Below are positions 60,705 through 64,000 of a DNA stretch of 64,000 bases, in pieces (the first letter of the stretch is position 1; every line of letters begins with the position of its first letter). The notes below the pieces were generated by a model. That model had not been told where the DNA came from and made no database searches. It was given only the letters and a program-made list of their open reading frames with translations. A program made the position numbers and the translations under genes. The DNA comes from an uncultured Christensenellaceae bacterium (GTDB taxonomy: Bacteria > Bacillota > Clostridia > Christensenellales > UBA3700), in the NCBI GenBank assembly GCA_944380285.1, contig CALWGZ010000009.1:1-64000 (forward strand). The letters run 5' to 3'.

Positions 60705-62462
60705 TTATTCGTAGCGTTCGCGTTTGCGTTTTTTGGCTATGATGATCACGATCGCGACAGTCAACACCGCGACTATGCACGCGACGACGATCAACGTGAT
60801 CTGCAACGTCGTCAAGCCGCCCTCGGACAGATACGCGGTCTTGACATAGCCGCTCATTGCGGTGCCGTCCTCGGTCTCGTAGCCGATCAAAGTCCATTCT
60901 TCGTCGACGTTGAGACCATCTGCCGCCAGCCGCACCACCTCGCCGTCCGTCAAAGTGTCGATGACGAGTTCGTCGCGCTCTTCGGGCAGCGAATAGACGT
61001 TCACCGTCTCGCCCAGCTTGTCCGCGTTGACGATCGCGTCGACGCCGAAAGAGGGCAGTTCGTACGGCCCGTACGGACCGAGATCTTCCTCGGTGGTATA
61101 GCCGTCGACGACCGTTCCGTCCGCGGTCATCAAGCTCACTTTGACCCAATTCCACCCCTCGGCGGATCTGCCTATGTCGCCCGACACGACCAGCGCGTCC
61201 TTGGGACCCACCGTCGCGACCACCGCCGCGCCGTCGAACGGGTATTGCAACACCCTCAAACCTCCGTGAGTGGAGGCGGCATAGGTGCCGTGCTTCCAGC
61301 CCTCGCCGCGTTCGAGCAAGGTCAGCGCCGACTTGCGGACGTAGCACATCTCGCCGTCCGCGTCCGCCGACGTGCGGATGTAGTAATAGCCTTCTGCCGA
61401 GCCGTCTTCGGCAGGCACTTCGGCGAGCACCAGCACATTGTCGCCCTCGCCGAGAGATGCGACGGGTTTGAGATTTTTGGGCGAGAAGTAGCCCTGCGTC
61501 GCAGCGGAAGCCTTGCCGACCGTCATGATCGGATATTCGGACGGAGCGACGTAGACGACATTGTCGAACACGCTGTAATATTTGAGTCCATCGCCGTCGA
61601 TCGAGTATTGAACGACCGAGTTTTCGGCGCGGTTTTGAACGAGCAGATAGGAAGTGTCGCCCTCGGAATAGGGGCGGATGTCGCCGTCCGCGACCACATC
61701 GGAGATCTTGACGACTGCCGTGCCGTCGACGCGGTAGATGCCGTCCGCCGCGGAGGCATAGATTTCGCCGTCAAGCGCTGCGACAGAGAGCCAGGTTCTG
61801 TCGGCGGCGATTTGAACGGGATCACTGTAATGCTCACCGCTGAAATAGAAGAGATTTTTTGTGGAAATATACCAAAATTCCTTTGAGTCAAAAGCAGCAA
61901 CATTGTCTATTGACGAAGAAACGTTAGAGATGCGAAATGACGAGGTGTTATCCGACAGAGAAAGACGCACAAAATGAGCTCCGGTTCTGAAGTTTCCCAT
62001 AGTCACTATCAAATCTTCGTCGGTGACTGTCAGTGTATCCGAAAAAGGTAACAAATTGGAATATTGTTCTTGCGATATCCCCAATACGTCAAACACGTTT
62101 TTTTTCTCGCCTATACCGTTTGACACATAATCAAATGCCGAGATCGTCTTTGTACCGTTCATATCGGACAAGAGGAAAATTCTGTTCGAGGTCATCGCAA
62201 CGCTCAAAGCCGTGCCCACAAACGCCTCGGGACGAGAGTAGGAACCGCTCAACGTCGAAAGGTGCAGAACCCCGTCCTTGGTCGTGTAGGCGACATGCCC
62301 GTCGTATGCGGCGTAAAGGCTCGTCTCGTCGGGCGCGATCTTGATCTCCGCGTTCGTCTCCGCGGCAGCGGTCGGCGCGGCGCAAAAAATCGACGCTGCC
62401 GCCGTCGCAAGCACGACGGCGACCGCGATCGCGAAAATTCCGAAATGCGTTCTTCTTGCCAT
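60705..62462 (-). CDS. Membrane-anchored surface protein with SH3-like domains
   Basis: 585 residues. Signal peptide (IFAIAVAVVLATAAASIFCA, cleavage near AAA), a long beta-rich region with propeller-like repeats (VAYTTKDGVLHLSTLSGSYS, FWYISTKNLFYFSGEHYSDP, IYASAADGIYRVDGTAVVKI), two SH3b-like modules near the end (VVATVGPKDALVVSGDIGRS; TVNVYSLPEERDELVIDTLT) and a C-terminal membrane helix with basic stop (ITLIVVACIVAVLTVAIVII then KKRKRERYE). Probably faces the outside. Its -10 lies 7 nt before the ATG with no Shine-Dalgarno: a likely leaderless start. Unknown role. Confidence 0.78.
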   Translation of the reverse strand: MARRTHFGIFAIAVAVVLATAAASIFCAAPTAAAETNAEIKIAPDETSLYAAYDGHVAYTTKDGVLHLSTLSGSYSRPEAFVGTALSVAMTSNRIFLLSDMNGTKTISAFDYVSNGIGEKKNVFDVLGISQEQYSNLLPFSDTLTVTDEDLIVTMGNFRTGAHFVRLSLSDNTSSFRISNVSSSIDNVAAFDSKEFWYISTKNLFYFSGEHYSDPVQIAADRTWLSVAALDGEIYASAADGIYRVDGTAVVKISDVVADGDIRPYSEGDTSYLLVQNRAENSVVQYSIDGDGLKYYSVFDNVVYVAPSEYPIMTVGKASAATQGYFSPKNLKPVASLGEGDNVLVLAEVPAEDGSAEGYYYIRTSADADGEMCYVRKSALTLLERGEGWKHGTYAASTHGGLRVLQYPFDGAAVVATVGPKDALVVSGDIGRSAEGWNWVKVSLMTADGTVVDGYTTEEDLGPYGPYELPSFGVDAIVNADKLGETVNVYSLPEERDELVIDTLTDGEVVRLAADGLNVDEEWTLIGYETEDGTAMSGYVKTAYLSEGGLTTLQITLIVVACIVAVLTVAIVIIIAKKRKRERYE

Positions 62463-62469
62463 AGGTCAT

Positions 62470-62498
62470 ATTATATCACACGCTCGCGCGATGTTCAA
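62470..62498 (-). promoter_or_regulatory. Promoter of the surface protein (and perhaps leuCDB)
   Basis: Minus strand: TTGAAC (62498-62493), 17-nt spacer, TATAAT (62475-62470). ATG at 62462, 7 nt past the -10. Confidence 0.7.
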
Positions 62499-62565
62499 GC
62501 GTTTTGAGCCGTGGCGCTCTCTCGCGCCGTCGTCAAACAGAAAGCGCCGAAAATGCCGCGCGCCC

Positions 62566-62594
62566 TTGAAATGGCGGCAAAGTTATGATATAAT
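62566..62594 (+). promoter_or_regulatory. Promoter of the GlpA-like gene
   Basis: TTGAAA 62566-62571, 17-nt spacer, TATAAT 62589-62594. GGAGG at ~62611 before ATG 62621. Confidence 0.8.
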
Positions 62595-62620
62595 CAAAAT
62601 ATCACATACGGAGGAAGATT

Positions 62621-64000
62621 ATGGAGATCGTCATCATCGGCGCGGGCGTGATCGGCTGCGCCGTCGCAAGAGAGCTCCGTCGTTACGACGTCAAGGTCAC
62701 CGTGCTCGAAAAAGAGAACGACGTGGCGTGCGGAACGAGCAAAGCCAATTCGGGCGTCGTCCATGCCGGATTCGACGCCAAACCCGGCTCGCTCAAAGCC
62801 AAATACAATGTCGCCGGCAACGCGATGTTCGACGCGCTCGCCAAGGAGCTGGGCTTTGCGTTCAAGCGCAACGGCGCATACGTTTTGTGCTTTGACAAGG
62901 CGGACGAGCCGGTGCTTCAAAAGCTGCTCGAACAGGGCGTCGAAAACGGTGTAAAACAGCTCGAGATCCACACAGGCACGCAAATTCGCGAAAAGGAAAA
63001 GTATGTTTCGCAAGAGGTCACGGCAGGGCTGTGGGCGCCGACATCGGGCATCGTCAGTCCTTACGGAATGACGATCGCGTATGCCGAAAACGCCTGCGTC
63101 AACGGCGCGCAATTTTTGTTTGAAAAGACGGTGTGCGGCGTGCGCCGCGAGGGCGGTAAGACCATCGTCGATTGCACGGATGGCACCGCCTATTCGGCGG
63201 ATCTCGTCGTCAATTGCGCCGGCGTTCACGGCGACGACGTCAACAATTTCATCAATCCCGAAAAACTCAAGATCGTCGCTCGAAAGGGCGAATATATGCT
63301 GCTCGACAAGGCGGCGAGCTTCGTCGCAGAGGCGACGCTGTTCCAATTGCCGACCAAGATGGGCAAGGGCATCCTCGTCGTGCCGACCGCCGCGGGCAAC
63401 GTCATGCTCGGCCCGACCGCGGTAGACGTTGACGACAAAGACTGCACCGACACCACCGCCGAGGGCTTGCAGGAGGCGTACGAAAAGGCGTGCAAGACGG
63501 TGCCGTCGCTGTCAAAGCGGTCGGTGATCACCCAATTCACCGGGCTTCGCGCGCACTTGACGACGGGCGACTTCGAGATCGGCTTTGCGCCGTGCGAGGG
63601 CTTCTACAATGTCGTCGGCATCGAAAGCCCGGGTTTGACCGCTTCGCCGGCGATTGCGGTCGACGTCGCCAAAGAGATTGCCGAGACGTACAAATTGAAA
63701 AGGCGCGACGACTTCGTCGCAAAGAGGCAGGCGCCGCCGTCGTTTGCCAAGATGTCGGACGACGAGCGCGCGGCTTTGATCGCAAGGGATCCGCGTTACG
63801 GCAAGATCGTCTGCCGTTGCGAGACGGTGACCGAGGGCGAGATCGTCGACGCGATCGAAAGGCCGCTCGGCGCGAGAGATATGGACGGCATCAAGCGGCG
63901 CACGCGCGCCGGTATGGGCAGATGCCAAGGCGGATTCTGTTCGCCGCGAGTGATGGAGATCTTGGCTGAAAAGCTGGGGTGCGACATCGCCGAAGTCACC
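62621..64000 (+). CDS. GlpA-like FAD oxidoreductase with [2Fe-2S] domain, partial
   Basis: 460 codons from ATG 62621 with no stop before the window edge. FAD-binding GAGVIGCAVARELRRY and TSKANSGVVHAGFDAKPGSL, the DAO-type oxidoreductase fold; then a BFD-like [2Fe-2S] domain KIVCRCETVTEGEIVDAIER with GMGRCQGGFCSPRV. Matches the A subunit class of anaerobic glycerol-3-phosphate dehydrogenase; in Clostridia it is usually followed by a GlpB-like FAD protein and a short DUF1667 protein, which would lie beyond 64000. Confidence 0.9.
   Translation, partial: MEIVIIGAGVIGCAVARELRRYDVKVTVLEKENDVACGTSKANSGVVHAGFDAKPGSLKAKYNVAGNAMFDALAKELGFAFKRNGAYVLCFDKADEPVLQKLLEQGVENGVKQLEIHTGTQIREKEKYVSQEVTAGLWAPTSGIVSPYGMTIAYAENACVNGAQFLFEKTVCGVRREGGKTIVDCTDGTAYSADLVVNCAGVHGDDVNNFINPEKLKIVARKGEYMLLDKAASFVAEATLFQLPTKMGKGILVVPTAAGNVMLGPTAVDVDDKDCTDTTAEGLQEAYEKACKTVPSLSKRSVITQFTGLRAHLTTGDFEIGFAPCEGFYNVVGIESPGLTASPAIAVDVAKEIAETYKLKRRDDFVAKRQAPPSFAKMSDDERAALIARDPRYGKIVCRCETVTEGEIVDAIERPLGARDMDGIKRRTRAGMGRCQGGFCSPRVMEILAEKLGCDIAEVT

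Noticed and set aside
59577..61886. 769-codon frame opposite leuC and the surface protein
   Set aside because: GC-rich codon shadow made of Arg/Asp/Val/Ala-rich sequence; real genes lie on the minus strand.

Overview
The window comes from a low-complexity-of-mobile-DNA but defence-rich Firmicutes (Clostridia-type) chromosome. The signs are an rpsL-rpsG-fusA-tuf operon, Spo0A, a YabP/YabQ pair (sporulation genes), AGGAGG-type ribosome binding sites, TTGACA/TATAAT promoters and a subtype II-A CRISPR-Cas9 locus. Housekeeping parts look GC-rich (roughly 55 % by eye); several accessory blocks are visibly AT-richer. No species can be named from the sequence alone.

Layout. 1-624: tandem copies of a ~122-bp unit carrying the 3' end of a SPOUT-methyltransferase-like gene. 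727-1364 (-): yabP-yabQ. 1477-5944: str operon with promoter and terminator. 6095-7390: a broken lipoprotein gene and a gene-free patch of dispersed palindromic repeats. 7400-10874: SIS-domain sugar-phosphate enzyme, lipoprotein, YgbA-like protein, Spo0A, XRE regulator. 11114-20581: complete II-A CRISPR locus: tracrRNA (- strand), cas9, cas1, cas2, csn2, a 59-bp leader ending in ATTTGAG, and 52 repeats / 51 spacers. 20604-20699: relict two-repeat array of a different (I-C-like) repeat. 20716-23642 (-): a Spo0A-like paralogue with a degenerate receiver, and a Cys-rich LRR lipoprotein. 23871-24124: IS481-like remnant. 24162-31895: two-gene DUF1998-type helicase system resembling Druantia type III. 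32037-48572: housekeeping block (NfeD/FloA, thioesterase, Fe-ADH, thiamine pyrophosphokinase, HAD phosphatase, uL15-domain membrane protein, GH20, P-type ATPase, RadC, YgjP protease, zinc-ribbon membrane proteins, GNAT, SdpI). 48653-48813: second relict I-C-like array. 49074-50334: AT-rich membrane protein + TIR two-gene module with a palindromic operator. 50415-50490 (-): tRNA-Ala(GGC). 50900-57781: restriction-modification operon whose large gene is interrupted at a 10-G tract, followed by a TcmP / three-Cys-motif pair. 57844-62462 (-): leuB, leuD, leuC and a membrane-anchored surface protein. 62621-end: GlpA-like FAD oxidoreductase, cut by the window edge.

How it works together. At least four separate antiviral modules (Cas9, DUF1998-helicase pair, TIR/membrane pair, phase-variable RM) sit between ordinary metabolic genes, with fossils of a lost I-C-type CRISPR at two places. 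The spacers record repeated sampling of the same phage genes: two spacer pairs encode the same peptide with synonymous differences. The most testable new ideas are the TIR/3TM module under a palindromic promoter, the polyG switch in the RM gene, the tracrRNA lying antisense to the cas9 leader, and several genes whose -10 box sits 6-7 nt before the start codon (leaderless mRNAs).
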